Source: Denitrobaculum sp965232285 (GTDB lineage Bacteria > Pseudomonadota > Alphaproteobacteria > Kiloniellales > Kiloniellaceae). Taken from it: DNA of 64,000 nt. Positions 34,146-43,712 of this stretch are shown piece after piece. The translations under genes were made by a program, and so were the position numbers. Positions within the stretch are counted from its first letter, which is position 1. Every line of letters begins with the position of its first letter. The notes under the pieces were generated by a model. That model had not been told where the DNA came from. It saw only the letters and a list, made by a program, of their open reading frames with translations, and did not search any database. The DNA lies in contig CBDDPL010000004.1 in assembly GCA_965232285.1 (NCBI GenBank), forward strand, positions 4,650,001 to 4,714,000, written 5' to 3'.

Positions 34146-35855
34146 ATGACCCAGGGTTCAGAAAACACGGCACAGACCGACTTCACCTATCAGCCTTCGC
34201 CGGACCAAACATCCGCGACGCCCGCGCGTCATCCGGTCGTCATCATCGGCGCAGGCCCCGTAGGTCTGGCCGCAGCGCTCGATCTCGCGCAACGTGGCCG
34301 CAAAGTGGTGGTGCTGGACGACGACAACACGGTCAGCACCGGCTCGCGGGCGATCTGCTGGTCGAAGCGGGCGCTGGAGATCATGGATCGGCTGGGCGTC
34401 GGCGAGGCGCTGGTGGAAAAAGGCGTCACCTGGCAGAAGGGCAAGGTCTTCTTCGGCGAGGAGCAGCTCTATGCCTTCAACCTGCTGCCGGAGGAGGGCC
34501 ATCGCATGCCCGCCTTCATCAATCTGCAGCAGTACCACTTCGAGGCCTTCACCGTCCGCGAGGTCCTGAAGCACCCGGAGATCGACCTGCGCTGGAACAA
34601 CCGGCTTGCTGGCGTCGACAAGCAGGAAGACGGCGTGACCCTGACCCTGGAGACCCCGGACGGCGAGTACCGGCTCCAGGCCGACTACATGCTGGCCGCC
34701 GACGGCGCGCGCAGCACCACCCGCCGCCTGCTGGGCCTGGACTTTAAGGGCCAGGTCTTCAAGGACCGCTTCCTGATCGCCGACGTGATCATGAAGGCCG
34801 ACTTCCCGACCGAGCGCTGGTTCTGGTTCGACCCGCCCTTCAACAAGGGCCAGTCCGCCCTGCTGCACAAACAGCCCGACGACGTCTGGCGCATCGACCT
34901 GCAGCTCGGCTGGGACGCCGACCCGGAGGAGGAACGCAAGCCGGAAAACGTCATCCCGCGCCTGAAGGCCATGCTGGGCGACGAGGTCGAGTTCGAGCTG
35001 GAATGGGTCAGCGTCTACACCTTCCAGTGCCGCCGCCTGGAAGAATTCCGCCATGGCCGCATCTTCTTCATCGGCGATTCCGCCCACCAGGTCTCGCCCT
35101 TCGGCGCGCGCGGCGCCAACAGCGGCCTGCAGGACATCGACAACCTGATCTGGAAACTGGACCTGGTGCTCGCAGGCAAGGCCCCCGAAAGCCTGCTGGA
35201 AAGCTACCACGCCGAGCGCGCCTACGCCGCCGACGAAAACGTCCTGAACTCGACCCGCAGCACCGACTTCATCACTCCCAAGAGCGACGCCAGCCGCGCG
35301 TTTCGGGATGCCGTGCTGGACCTGGCAAGAGACCACGATTTCGCGCGACGGCTGGTGAACAGCGGGCGTTTGTCCCTGCCCTCGACCTATTCTGATTCGG
35401 GCCTGAACTCCCCCGACAGCCCGGGCTTCCTCGGCGCCATGGTCCCCGGCGCCCCCTGCGCCGACGCACCGGTGACTGTGGACGGACAAGAGAGCTGGCT
35501 GCTCCACCACTTAGGCGGCGACTTCTGCGCCCTCTACTTCGCCCGCGCAGAAGAAACCGCCGAGACCCTCACCCACCTGCGAGAGACCCTCGCGGCCCTG
35601 GAAATCCCGGTCCGCCTCGTCGCCATCTTCCTGCCTGGACGCGAAGCCCCGACAGGTGCGCTGATCGACAGCACCCAACAGGCCGACGCCCGCTACGACG
35701 CCCGCCCCGGAACCCTCTACCTGATCCGCCCCGACCAGCACGTCACCGCCCGCTGGCGCGAAGCCAACCCGCAAGCTATCCGCGGCGCCTTGCACCGGGC
35801 GCTGGGGAAAGGTTTAGCCGGCGCGGAAACCTTCACGGAAGGAACCGCCGCATGA
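34146..35855 (+). CDS. FAD-dependent aromatic monooxygenase-like oxidoreductase
   Basis: About 569 residues, PHBH/MhpA-type flavoprotein. FAD motif VVIIGAGPVGLAAALDLAQR (about 30-50), the second motif LAADGARSTTRRLLG, and the GD loop FFIGDSAHQVSPFGARGANS. A C-terminal thioredoxin-like domain (from about 460) is as in phenol hydroxylases. Its place in the homogentisate operon suggests hydroxylation of a phenylacetate or similar to feed homogentisate; this is inference. GGGGAG lies 9 bases before ATG 34146. It overlaps the next gene by 4 bases. Confidence 0.85.
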   Translation: MTQGSENTAQTDFTYQPSPDQTSATPARHPVVIIGAGPVGLAAALDLAQRGRKVVVLDDDNTVSTGSRAICWSKRALEIMDRLGVGEALVEKGVTWQKGKVFFGEEQLYAFNLLPEEGHRMPAFINLQQYHFEAFTVREVLKHPEIDLRWNNRLAGVDKQEDGVTLTLETPDGEYRLQADYMLAADGARSTTRRLLGLDFKGQVFKDRFLIADVIMKADFPTERWFWFDPPFNKGQSALLHKQPDDVWRIDLQLGWDADPEEERKPENVIPRLKAMLGDEVEFELEWVSVYTFQCRRLEEFRHGRIFFIGDSAHQVSPFGARGANSGLQDIDNLIWKLDLVLAGKAPESLLESYHAERAYAADENVLNSTRSTDFITPKSDASRAFRDAVLDLARDHDFARRLVNSGRLSLPSTYSDSGLNSPDSPGFLGAMVPGAPCADAPVTVDGQESWLLHHLGGDFCALYFARAEETAETLTHLRETLAALEIPVRLVAIFLPGREAPTGALIDSTQQADARYDARPGTLYLIRPDQHVTARWREANPQAIRGALHRALGKGLAGAETFTEGTAA

Positions 35856-36049
35856 GCACGAGCCTTAAGAGCGAAGCCCGCCTCGCCCACCCGGACGATG
35901 TCTATCAGGTCCTGATCGACGCGCATCGGGATCTAACCCCGGAGCAGAGCCAGGCCTTCAACAGCCGACTGGTGCTGCTGCTGGCGAATCACATCGGGGA
36001 TGAGGATGTGATCGCCGAAGCCGTGGAGGCGGCGGGGAAGGGTTTGTAG
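35852..36049 (+). CDS. DUF2783 domain protein
   Basis: 65 residues: HPDDVYQVLIDAHRDLTPEQ, then LVLLLANHIGDEDVIAEAV, the DUF2783 signature. It starts inside the FAD oxidoreductase stop (ATGA overlap), so it is translationally coupled and probably an accessory subunit or stabiliser of that enzyme. Such pairs recur in alphaproteobacteria; no function is proven. It is the last gene of the homogentisate operon. Confidence 0.88.
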   Translation: MSTSLKSEARLAHPDDVYQVLIDAHRDLTPEQSQAFNSRLVLLLANHIGDEDVIAEAVEAAGKGL

Positions 36050-36069
36050 GCGCAGGACAAAACAAGATT

Positions 36070-36089
36070 CGGGGGAACACGTTCCCCCG
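36070..36089 (+). terminator. Hairpin after the homogentisate operon
   Basis: CGGGGGAACACGTTCCCCCG, a near-continuous 20-base palindrome 20 bases after the DUF2783 stop. There is no immediate T-run, so termination is likely but not certain. Confidence 0.5.
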
Positions 36090-36163
36090 CGCCCCCATTT
36101 GTTTAATGCCTTGGTTTCGATAGTATACGCGGGTTCGACTCTCAACTTCTTCGGCACTTCTCA

Positions 36164-36556
36164 ATGCAGCTATTGAAGTATGGCGCAATCTTTCTCGCGG
36201 TAATCGCGTCAACCTATCTGCTTGGCTGGCTGCCCGACCGCTTGCTACATCCGATTCGAAAGCACGAAGTCAAAGCGCTGCACTACGCCTCCAATTATGG
36301 CCCCGGAGGCCTCGATGACGGCATTCAAGGCTTCATCCTAGAAAAGCCAGAACGCTACGCCGGCACCCTGCTTTACATACTCAAAAAATCCGAGCGAAAC
36401 GGCCGGATCCCAGAAAGCGCTGTCTTTCTCATGGAATTCGTGATCAACGAACCTAGCGTAAGGGACTTTCTAAGCGAATATGCAGCATCGGTCACAGACC
36501 CATCAGACCGCGAATTTATCGAGATAATCCTAAGTCTACCAAGCCGCCGATCTTAG
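36164..36556 (+). CDS. Hypothetical protein with N-terminal membrane anchor
   Basis: 130 residues, AT-richer codons than the operon before it. Residues 4-22 (LKYGAIFLAVIASTYLLGWL) form a membrane helix or uncleaved signal; the rest is soluble and helical (ESAVFLMEFVINEPSVRDFL). No family recognised and the ribosome site is poor. It opens the accessory island that holds the RloA/RloB genes. Confidence 0.55.
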   Translation: MQLLKYGAIFLAVIASTYLLGWLPDRLLHPIRKHEVKALHYASNYGPGGLDDGIQGFILEKPERYAGTLLYILKKSERNGRIPESAVFLMEFVINEPSVRDFLSEYAASVTDPSDREFIEIILSLPSRRS

Positions 36557-36791
36557 TGCGGGAGCGATTAGCGATTCTCGAACACTGACGCACGAAACAA
36601 GACCCGGCCACAATCACAAAAGCCAGGGTTGCTAGCGAGTACCCACGAATGGGCATATTTAACATTTGGAAACTGCTACACTCTACCTTAAGATATGACA
36701 ACAATTTTGTTGTTAACCTTCTAGATTCGTGAAAATTTCACGAATTCCTCCGCTAAACAGCAACACCACTACTGTTCTGATAAGGTACACC

Positions 36792-38078
36792 ATGCTGCTT
36801 CGTTTCAGTGTAACGAACCACTTATCGTTCCGAGACAGGCAAGAATTCTCCCTTCTGGCATCTTCGCTTAAAGACCCTGAAATGGGGCTCCTCGATGGAT
36901 CCGAATTAGGAGATCGTCAAATTTTGCCAGCTGCCGTGGTTTATGGCGCGAATGCGTCAGGCAAAAGTAACTTTGTTGACGCGATTTCGTATATGCGCGA
37001 GCAAATACGAAGCTCCCATATTTGGGGACGGCCTGAAAGCGGCCTTGAACGCAGAACATTTGCCCTCGACCCAACATACGCGCGCGCACCTTCAAAATTC
37101 GACATCGATTTCTTGTCGGATGGCGTGCGTTATCATTACGGATTTGAAACATCTGATAAGGGCTATACTAGCGAATGGCTTTATGGGTTCCCGCGTGGAT
37201 CACGGCAAATGTTATTTGAACGCGAATATGACCGATTCAGATTTGGCAGAAATTTAAAAGGTAGAAACAAAGTAATTAGCGACTTAACCCGAGATAACAG
37301 TTTATTTGTTTCAGCAGCCCTACAAAACGATCACAAGCAAATAACTGAAATTACAAAATTTTTCAGATTTATGCGCTCCAACAACAACATATCTGTTGGA
37401 GGGTCGCGTGCGTCACTTGAACTTGCTGACAAGGAAATCGATAATCGAACAATCGAATTCTTAGGTAAAATTGGGACCGGCGTGACAGGGTTCCGTTGGG
37501 AAGAAAGTGAATATCCAGACGAATATCGTGCGTTCCATACTGCTCTGCAATCAGCAATGAAGGAAGTGGGCAAAGGGGAATTAGCTGAAACTTTCCCCCC
37601 GCCTGAAGAGCTTGGGAAGAATAAAACCATCGAACTCGCTCACAAAGGCCCCGATGGCAGCCAAGTTTACATGAGCATTGATAGAGAAAGTGCAGGCACA
37701 CGCAGACTGTTGGTGCTGCTGGGCAGTGTTTTTCGTGTTCTAGACAGAGGTGGGCTTTTGTTAATCGACGAACTAGACGCGAGCCTACACACGCAAGCCT
37801 GCGAGGCTGTGCTCGCACTTTTCTCGCATGCCAAAACCAATCCACACGGCGCGCAGATGATTGCAACCACTCATGACACTAATCTATTAGCTTCACCTCT
37901 TCTACGAAGAGATCAGGTGTGGTTTGCAGAAAAAGACTTTGAGGGCATGACATACCTTTACCCGCTCACTGATATCCGAACACGGAAGGACGACAATATT
38001 GAAAGAGGATATTTACAAGGCCGATTTGGTGCCATCCCGTTCGCTGGCTCTGTGACAGAAATTTTCCAAGTAGATTAA
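36792..38078 (+). CDS. AAA15-family ATPase, RloA/AbiLi-like
   Basis: 428 residues. Start MLLRFSVTNHLSFRDRQEFS is the usual opening of AAA15/COG1106 ATPases. Walker A is VVYGANASGKSN (about 49-60), Walker B LLLIDELDASLH (about 320), and IATTHDTNLL holds the switch His. The gene is AT-rich with non-local codon use. It is followed after 3 bases by a RloB-family gene; this ATPase plus TOPRIM-like pair matches RloAB/AbiL phage-defence modules. ATG 36792 gives the family N-terminus. Confidence 0.85.
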   Translation: MLLRFSVTNHLSFRDRQEFSLLASSLKDPEMGLLDGSELGDRQILPAAVVYGANASGKSNFVDAISYMREQIRSSHIWGRPESGLERRTFALDPTYARAPSKFDIDFLSDGVRYHYGFETSDKGYTSEWLYGFPRGSRQMLFEREYDRFRFGRNLKGRNKVISDLTRDNSLFVSAALQNDHKQITEITKFFRFMRSNNNISVGGSRASLELADKEIDNRTIEFLGKIGTGVTGFRWEESEYPDEYRAFHTALQSAMKEVGKGELAETFPPPEELGKNKTIELAHKGPDGSQVYMSIDRESAGTRRLLVLLGSVFRVLDRGGLLLIDELDASLHTQACEAVLALFSHAKTNPHGAQMIATTHDTNLLASPLLRRDQVWFAEKDFEGMTYLYPLTDIRTRKDDNIERGYLQGRFGAIPFAGSVTEIFQVD

Positions 38079-38081
38079 AAG

Positions 38082-38726
38082 ATGACCCGTCGAGCGATAC
38101 CTAAGCTACAACGCAAAAGATATCGACGAGAACCCAAACGGTGCTTCCACATTTTCTGTGAAGGCAAAAAGACAGAGCCAACATATTTTTCTGCGCTCAA
38201 GCGCGAATGTACTAATGCACTCATAGACGTGAGAGCTTACGGTGGTATTGGCGTCCCCGACACGATTGCAACGGAAGCAATCAAACATCTCCGAAATTTG
38301 AATTCTGGCCACAGAGGTAAGAAAAACTCTTTCGAAGAAGCTGATGAAGTATGGGCAGTATTTGATCGAGACCAACACCCAAAATTCCATGACGCAATAC
38401 TCAGATGCGAGGGCGCGGGTGTAATGGTTGGGCGATCTAATCCTTGCTTTGAAATCTGGCTTATACTGCATAAGGAAGACTACGATAAACCCGATGGACG
38501 GAACGAAGCACAAAATCATCTCATGCAGCTTTGTCCCGAATACAACAAACAACGCAATAAAGCTCCAAATTGCGAAGATCTCGTAAAGCAAGTTCAAGAA
38601 GCAGAAACGCGGGCCGAACGTTTGCTTCATCGTCGCCAGCAAGAAGGCGATCCATATGGCCCACCATCCACAACAGTTGGCAGACTAACCGCTGCTATTC
38701 GTGTTGCCGCTTTAAAAGCTACATAG
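38082..38726 (+). CDS. RloB-family protein, AbiLii-like
   Basis: 214 residues. FCEGKKTEPTYFSALK (about 25-41) and the Asp pair in VWAVFDRDQHPKF mark the RloB family, which resembles the TOPRIM nuclease fold (acidic Glu then DxD); NPCFEIWLILH follows. It is 3 bases after the ATPase and surely co-transcribed. The pair is expected to act in anti-phage abortive infection, with the ATPase controlling this presumed nuclease. Active-site residues are intact as far as can be read. Confidence 0.85.
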   Translation: MTRRAIPKLQRKRYRREPKRCFHIFCEGKKTEPTYFSALKRECTNALIDVRAYGGIGVPDTIATEAIKHLRNLNSGHRGKKNSFEEADEVWAVFDRDQHPKFHDAILRCEGAGVMVGRSNPCFEIWLILHKEDYDKPDGRNEAQNHLMQLCPEYNKQRNKAPNCEDLVKQVQEAETRAERLLHRRQQEGDPYGPPSTTVGRLTAAIRVAALKAT

Positions 38727-38780
38727 GGCCTTCTTTATGAAAGAGGTCATGTTGAGCTATCCCGCTCACTGTGCTAGCAG

Positions 38781-39389
38781 TCAACTAACTTTGCTTACCC
38801 AATCACCCAACACTTTAACTATTTTACTTGGCAATTCAGAGTTTTGGATTCTTTCATAAAGTTGTGAAACTAAATCTACAGCACTGGGAGAATTTTTATC
38901 TGATTTTTTTATCTTTTTTATTGTTTCTGCAATATCTCGATCAACTTCAGAAATTGAAGACCGTTCAATATTCGAGTCGGATATTAGATTTTGAACAGAT
39001 TTCAATACGGTGATTGCATCATTTTTGTAATCGACCGAGTTATCTATACTGGTTGATTTATCATTCATTGTACCGCCAGCTCCAACAACTTTCGCTTGGC
39101 CAGAAGCTGAAATGTCGCCTGTATGCACTGGACCATGATAAGTCTCATGCTTCGTTTCTTTACTAAGGATTTTTTGAAATCCATAAATAACAAAAGAAAT
39201 GATTGCTACGATTAGTAGTAAATTACCAAACCCCTGAAATCCACTAGCCGTTTCTACTTTGGACGCAAAGGAACCAAATGGGTCACGATACAAATCTTCT
39301 CTGGTCGGGGCAATAATTGCGCCCATTGCGCAAGAACCAAGGGATCCCAAGAACGTGAAAACACCAATCTTTGCCGCTGTATCAGACAT
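38781..39389 (-). CDS. Unknown two-helix membrane protein in the defence island
   Basis: 202 residues. Two hydrophobic segments (GVFTFLGSLGSCAMGAIIA, about 9-27, and LLLIVAIISFVIYGF, about 57-71) bring the N-terminal part into the membrane. A Gly/Ser/Asp linker (TGDISASGQAKVVGAGGTM) leads to a Lys/Ser-rich, coiled-coil-like cytoplasmic end of about 90 residues. AT-rich. It converges on the rloB-like gene with a 54-base gap. No family recognised; a membrane effector or sensor is a guess. Confidence 0.65.
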   Translation of the reverse strand: MSDTAAKIGVFTFLGSLGSCAMGAIIAPTREDLYRDPFGSFASKVETASGFQGFGNLLLIVAIISFVIYGFQKILSKETKHETYHGPVHTGDISASGQAKVVGAGGTMNDKSTSIDNSVDYKNDAITVLKSVQNLISDSNIERSSISEVDRDIAETIKKIKKSDKNSPSAVDLVSQLYERIQNSELPSKIVKVLGDWVSKVS

Positions 39390-39988
39390 CAGATAAACCC
39401 TTTTGATAGATCCTCTTTAATATATCTCAACCTATAATAATCTATACCATGATGCTTGTTCTACATAAAAAAACGAGTGTGATTTCGGCAACGAACAAGA
39501 CTCGACTCGAAAGTGTGTGTACGAGGTCATGTGTGGATGGCCCCGTTTTGGCAAGGACTTTGAGGTTTGCGCTGACATTGTCGAGAGCAGTCATGTGTTC
39601 GGCCTGTTTGCGCGGTGATTTTTGACCGCTGGCCTTGATGGGTTCCGTTGAGCAGGTTCCATTCAGGTCTGAGAACTTCGGGAGACCTAATACTTAACTC
39701 ATAAACTTGCGTGATTAAGTTCGATCTTACGTCTTTGAAATTCGAAACTCGAGAGTGCATCGCGGCGTCTGTCCACGAGGCAGCCGTAGCATGCGAACGG
39801 CCATTCAACCGACACAGAGATTGGCAACTGCTGCTTGTGAGTGAGGTCAGGTCCAAATCTGTGCATGACGTAGCGAGGTATAACGTTCCAGAACAACCTG
39901 CTCCTGAGCCCCCCCAACCACAGCGCAAAAGCCCCCTGCAGAAGCAACATAGCTAACCGTGCCGCCCATCGGTTAGTCTCTGCGCCCT
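39390..39988. other. Gene-free right end of the AT-rich island
   Basis: 599 bases. A 133-residue minus-strand frame (39527-39928) has no ribosome site, odd composition and no family match. The sequence returns to high GC near 39900. A decayed gene or mobile-element remnant is possible, but nothing can be named. Confidence 0.45.
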
Positions 39989-40870
39989 ATGCGTAACCTT
40001 TCCGACAATGTGCGCGGCGCGCTCTTCATGTCCATCTCCATGGCGGGCTTTGCGCTGAACGATGCGATCATCAAGCTGATCTCGGCGGAGCTCGGGCTCT
40101 ATCAGATCATCTTTCTGCGCGGCATCTTCGTCACGCTGGCGGTGGGGCTGCTGGTGCTGCGGCAGGGCGGGATCTTCTACCTGCCGGCCCGCCGGGACGC
40201 CGGGATCATGGCACTGCGCGCGGCGGGAGAGGTCGGCGGCACGCTCTGTTTCCTGACCGCGCTCTTCAACATGCCGATCGCCAATGCGACGGCGATCCTG
40301 CAGGCCCTGCCGCTGGCGGTCACCCTGGCGGCGGCGCTGTTCCTGGGCGAGAAGGTCGGCTGGCGGCGCTATACCGCGATCACGGTGGGCTTTACCGGCG
40401 TGCTGATCATCGTCCGCCCGGGCAGCGAGGGCTTCAACGCCTACGCGCTCTGGGTCGTGGCGGCGGTCGGCTTCATCGTGCTGCGGGATCTTTCCACCCG
40501 GCGCCTGTCCGCCGCGACGCCCTCGGCCTATGTCGCGCTCAGTTCCTCCCTCGCGATCACGGCGGTCGGCGGCCTGCTGTCCCTGACCGCGCCCTGGCAG
40601 CCGGTGAGCGGCGGCGCCCTGGCGATGCTGGCGGGCGCGGCGGGCTTCCTCTTCTTCGGCTACCTCTTCGCCGTGATGACCATGCGGGTCGGCGAGGTCA
40701 GCTTCGTCTCCCCCTTCCGCTACTCCGTGCTGATCTGGGCGATGGTGCTGGGCCTGCTGTTCTTTGACGAAGTGCCCGACGGTTGGACCCTGCTCGGCAG
40801 CCTGGTCGTGGTCGGCACGGGCATCTACAGCTTCTACCGCGAGCGGCGGGTGAAGGATCGTCGTACATGA
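39989..40870 (+). CDS. DMT superfamily (EamA) transporter
   Basis: 293 residues with ten predicted membrane helices in two EamA repeats (about 10-135 and 150-285). TALFNMPIANATAILQALPL and FFDEVPDGWTLLGSLVVV GTGIY are typical EamA segments. It probably exports small metabolites across the inner membrane; the substrate is unknown. It stands alone, convergent with the next gene. Confidence 0.88.
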   Translation: MRNLSDNVRGALFMSISMAGFALNDAIIKLISAELGLYQIIFLRGIFVTLAVGLLVLRQGGIFYLPARRDAGIMALRAAGEVGGTLCFLTALFNMPIANATAILQALPLAVTLAAALFLGEKVGWRRYTAITVGFTGVLIIVRPGSEGFNAYALWVVAAVGFIVLRDLSTRRLSAATPSAYVALSSSLAITAVGGLLSLTAPWQPVSGGALAMLAGAAGFLFFGYLFAVMTMRVGEVSFVSPFRYSVLIWAMVLGLLFFDEVPDGWTLLGSLVVVGTGIYSFYRERRVKDRRT

Positions 40871-40988
40871 TTTCGTAAAGTGACAAGGTGGGTGAAGGTC
40901 ACTCTTCCGCGCCGCCCAAACTGTCATGCGGGCCGGCGAAGGAGCCAGCCCGCATGGTTAGTCACAAGGATGCCTGTGAGGCCTTGGT

Positions 40989-42755
40989 CTAATTCCTCAC
41001 GACGGTGACGTCATCGATGTAGAGGCGCTGGTTCCAGTCCGTAGCCCAGCTATCGTAGCTGCCGATGACGACACGGACATTGTCGACGCCTGCAGCCGCG
41101 GCGGTGAAGTCGTGGTCGAAGGAAACCCAACCCGAGTCCATCGCATTGGTAAAGGTCCGGCACTCGGAGGCCAGCTCCGCGAGCGTCGCCGTGTCGAGCA
41201 GCTTGACGCAGTGGTTGGTCACGGCGGCGTTGCCGCTGTAGTCACTTCGCGCCCGGACCCAACCACTCACCTGAAAGCCGCCGCCGAGGTTCTCGAAATC
41301 CTGGTACCAGTTGAGGTCCAGGCTTCCCGCCGCGCCGGGATTGCAGGAAGGATTCCCGCTGCCTTCGGACACCTGGAGGTATCCGGAACCCGAGTGGGCC
41401 GCACCGCCGCTTCCCAGGCTGTAGCCATAACCGCTGCAGGCTGCGTTGACCCAGCCCTGGCTATCGCCCTCGAAGGTAAAGACGCCATCCGCCGGCGGCA
41501 GGCCCTTGCCCAGTTCGACGGCCCAGTAGGTCAGGTTGGCCCAGCCGAGCATCACCAGGGGGCTGGAGAAACCGGTGACAGCCGTGTCGTTCAGGTTATT
41601 GCTGCTGGATGTAAAGGTCTTGTAGATCTCGTCGTAGACCCTTTCGTCCCATTGAGCCAGGCCAAGGTAACCAGCGGCCCGGTCGACCTTTCCCTGCCTC
41701 GGAGGATTTGCCGTGATGCCGTCCAGACGTTCGGCGTAGCTGCTGGGGCCTTTGTGAAACTTGGTCAGAAAGGTCGAGGCGAAGCGGTTCATATGCGAAG
41801 TTTCGGGAAAGGGCCGCGTGCTGTTGACGATGTTGAAGCCGCTGTTGAAGGCCTCCATCATGAACTCCAGATCGACCATTCCATGCCCGAAGTCTTCAAG
41901 CTTGTCGTCGCGCACGAGGCTCGACCCCCACCAGTAGTGCCAGACATAGCCACTGCCGCTTTCGCTCAGGTCTCTCCAGAACACCCGGCCCATACGCCTG
42001 GCCTTGTCTTTGTACTCGGGTTCCTGGGTGAGCTCGTAGAGCGCCAGCAGAGTGCTGCCCATGGCCAGTTGCTGATTGTGCGGTACGTTCCAGCCACGAT
42101 TGCTTTCCAGCACTGCAAGGTCGTTTCCGGCCCAGAAATAGAAGCCCTCATCCGGCTTGATGTCGACGTCCCGGTAGTCCTCCGCCTTCCAGCGGTAATT
42201 GTGGGCGGCAACGACCTGCCGCACCTTGGCCAGATAGTCGTCCGCCTTGGCTCTGAGGACCGGGTCATTGTCCAGGGCCGGCGTGTCGTAGATGTGCTGC
42301 ACCAGCTTCACGATCGGATAGGTGATCATCCCGCTGTGCACCACATAGCCGTGGTCGCCGAGCGGTACGCCGTTCCCGTCGTCGCCTTGGCTTCTGCTCC
42401 AGTAGGCCTTCAGGCGCCCGGCCCAGTCCGGCGTGCCGGCGATATCGTCCCGCAGACTCCAGACGGTATCGATGTGCCGTGTCAGTTCTTCCAGGAAGTA
42501 GGGTTTGCCGGTGGCCTTATACATCTGCAGGAGTGCTCTTAGAATTCGGCTTTCACTCCACCCCAGACTCGACTTATCGGCGATGTACCTGTTTCCTTTA
42601 AGTTCATACCAATCCATAAAGTTGCTGCACGACAACTGCGCGTGCCCTGCGAGTTCTCCGCATTCCGGATGAAGGCTCTGCGCCTCCGCCCGGTTCGCGC
42701 CGAGGCCCAGGGCGAGCGTCGTGGCTAAAAGTCCTGAAACAAGTAGCTTCATCAA
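40989..42755 (-). CDS. Secreted alpha/alpha-barrel carbohydrate-active protein with C-terminal jelly-roll domain
   Basis: 588 residues. Signal peptide KLLVSGLLATTLALGLGANRAEA. Residues about 35-420 are helical repeats with many Trp/Tyr (LGWSESRILRALLQMYKATG, WNVPHNQQLAMGSTLLALYE), like six-hairpin glycosidases, lyases or glucuronyl epimerases. Residues about 430-588 (FTFEGDSQGWVN ... RLYIDDVTVV) look like a beta-sandwich carbohydrate-binding module. AGGGA precedes the double ATG. It is not a PEP-CTERM protein. The exact enzyme class is not determined. Confidence 0.7.
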   Translation of the reverse strand: MMKLLVSGLLATTLALGLGANRAEAQSLHPECGELAGHAQLSCSNFMDWYELKGNRYIADKSSLGWSESRILRALLQMYKATGKPYFLEELTRHIDTVWSLRDDIAGTPDWAGRLKAYWSRSQGDDGNGVPLGDHGYVVHSGMITYPIVKLVQHIYDTPALDNDPVLRAKADDYLAKVRQVVAAHNYRWKAEDYRDVDIKPDEGFYFWAGNDLAVLESNRGWNVPHNQQLAMGSTLLALYELTQEPEYKDKARRMGRVFWRDLSESGSGYVWHYWWGSSLVRDDKLEDFGHGMVDLEFMMEAFNSGFNIVNSTRPFPETSHMNRFASTFLTKFHKGPSSYAERLDGITANPPRQGKVDRAAGYLGLAQWDERVYDEIYKTFTSSSNNLNDTAVTGFSSPLVMLGWANLTYWAVELGKGLPPADGVFTFEGDSQGWVNAACSGYGYSLGSGGAAHSGSGYLQVSEGSGNPSCNPGAAGSLDLNWYQDFENLGGGFQVSGWVRARSDYSGNAAVTNHCVKLLDTATLAELASECRTFTNAMDSGWVSFDHDFTAAAAGVDNVRVVIGSYDSWATDWNQRLYIDDVTVVRN

Positions 42756-43115
42756 TTTTCCCTAGATTAGAAGGTTACGTCCTGTTGCTTGCGCAGATGG
42801 GCGCCTCGATGAGAGATCTCGGCTTACAGGGGCATCGGTTCGATGGCGCTCTCAGCGTCATCGGAAACCCAACTGCCATGCAGAACGTTGGTTCAGCGCG
42901 GCCGATCAATGCGACCACAACCAAGGTGATTTCGATGCCTGAACGTCACGTGGGAATGCGGGGCGCCCTGCACCAGAGGGAGCACCGTGCGGGATGGGAG
43001 TTTGGGGACAAGTTGTGATTCCTTCCCCGCGCCGCGTTTTCTTTGACCGCGAGACACCTATATCAATTTCCGACTCCGAAGAAGGCGGCGGGGCAAAGGA
43101 GAAAGGAAAGGCGCG
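42756..43115. other. Divergent intergenic region
   Basis: 360 bases between the secreted barrel protein and the SRPBCC gene. Short frames only. No repeat or terminator was noticed. Confidence 0.4.
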
Positions 43116-43712
43116 ATGGTCGCGGAACCGGCAGAAGACTCGACTTACTGGACGACGGAGGCGCGCCGGCGTGTGACCGAAAACCCGGGGCTCGAAGTCA
43201 TGGCGAAAGGCTCCTTCGTCCTGGAACACAGCCTCGAAGCGGTCTGGCAGGTGATCGCGGCGCCGCGGCATTGGGAGGCGGACGCCTTCCACAACGGGAT
43301 CGTCCGGATGCAGGATGCCGGCGGCCAGGGCACCTATTTCGAGATGCTTCACACGAACCACCCGATCATCCCCTGGCCGATGCCGGATCAGCGCTTTATG
43401 GGGGTGATCATGGAGTGGGAGCCGCTCAAACGCCAGTCCATCGCGGAGCTGAACATCGATGACAGCGCCGGCTCGAAACGCACCCCCGATCACCAGCAAA
43501 GCATTGCACTGGAAGCGCTCGGTCCGGCGCGCACGCGCCTCACCTATACGGTCGCAACGATCCGCATGGAGGGGATCAGTCCGGTGACGCGATTCTTCTT
43601 TCGACCCTGGGCGCGCTTCCAACTGCGGCGCGCGATCGGCAAGAAGCTCTCCCACATCCGCAACGATCTCGCCCACGCCCGACCGGCAAAGACAAAGGCA
43701 ACGCAAAGCTGA
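43116..43712 (+). CDS. SRPBCC (START-like) domain protein
   Basis: 198 residues. FVLEHSLEAVWQVIAAPRHW near residue 35 and the end RFFFRPWARFQLRRAIGKKL fit a polyketide cyclase/START-like ligand-binding fold; the middle includes RLTYTVATIRMEG. It has no signal peptide. It may bind or transport a lipid-like ligand; the ligand is unknown. A purine-rich stretch (AGGAGAAAGG) precedes the ATG. Confidence 0.7.
   Translation: MVAEPAEDSTYWTTEARRRVTENPGLEVMAKGSFVLEHSLEAVWQVIAAPRHWEADAFHNGIVRMQDAGGQGTYFEMLHTNHPIIPWPMPDQRFMGVIMEWEPLKRQSIAELNIDDSAGSKRTPDHQQSIALEALGPARTRLTYTVATIRMEGISPVTRFFFRPWARFQLRRAIGKKLSHIRNDLAHARPAKTKATQS

Noticed and set aside
34158..35510. 450-residue minus-strand open frame
   Set aside because: Shadow of the FAD oxidoreductase, which has all FAD motifs on the plus strand.
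39527..39928. Transposase remnant
   Set aside because: The minus-strand frame has no transposase motif and no inverted ends were found.
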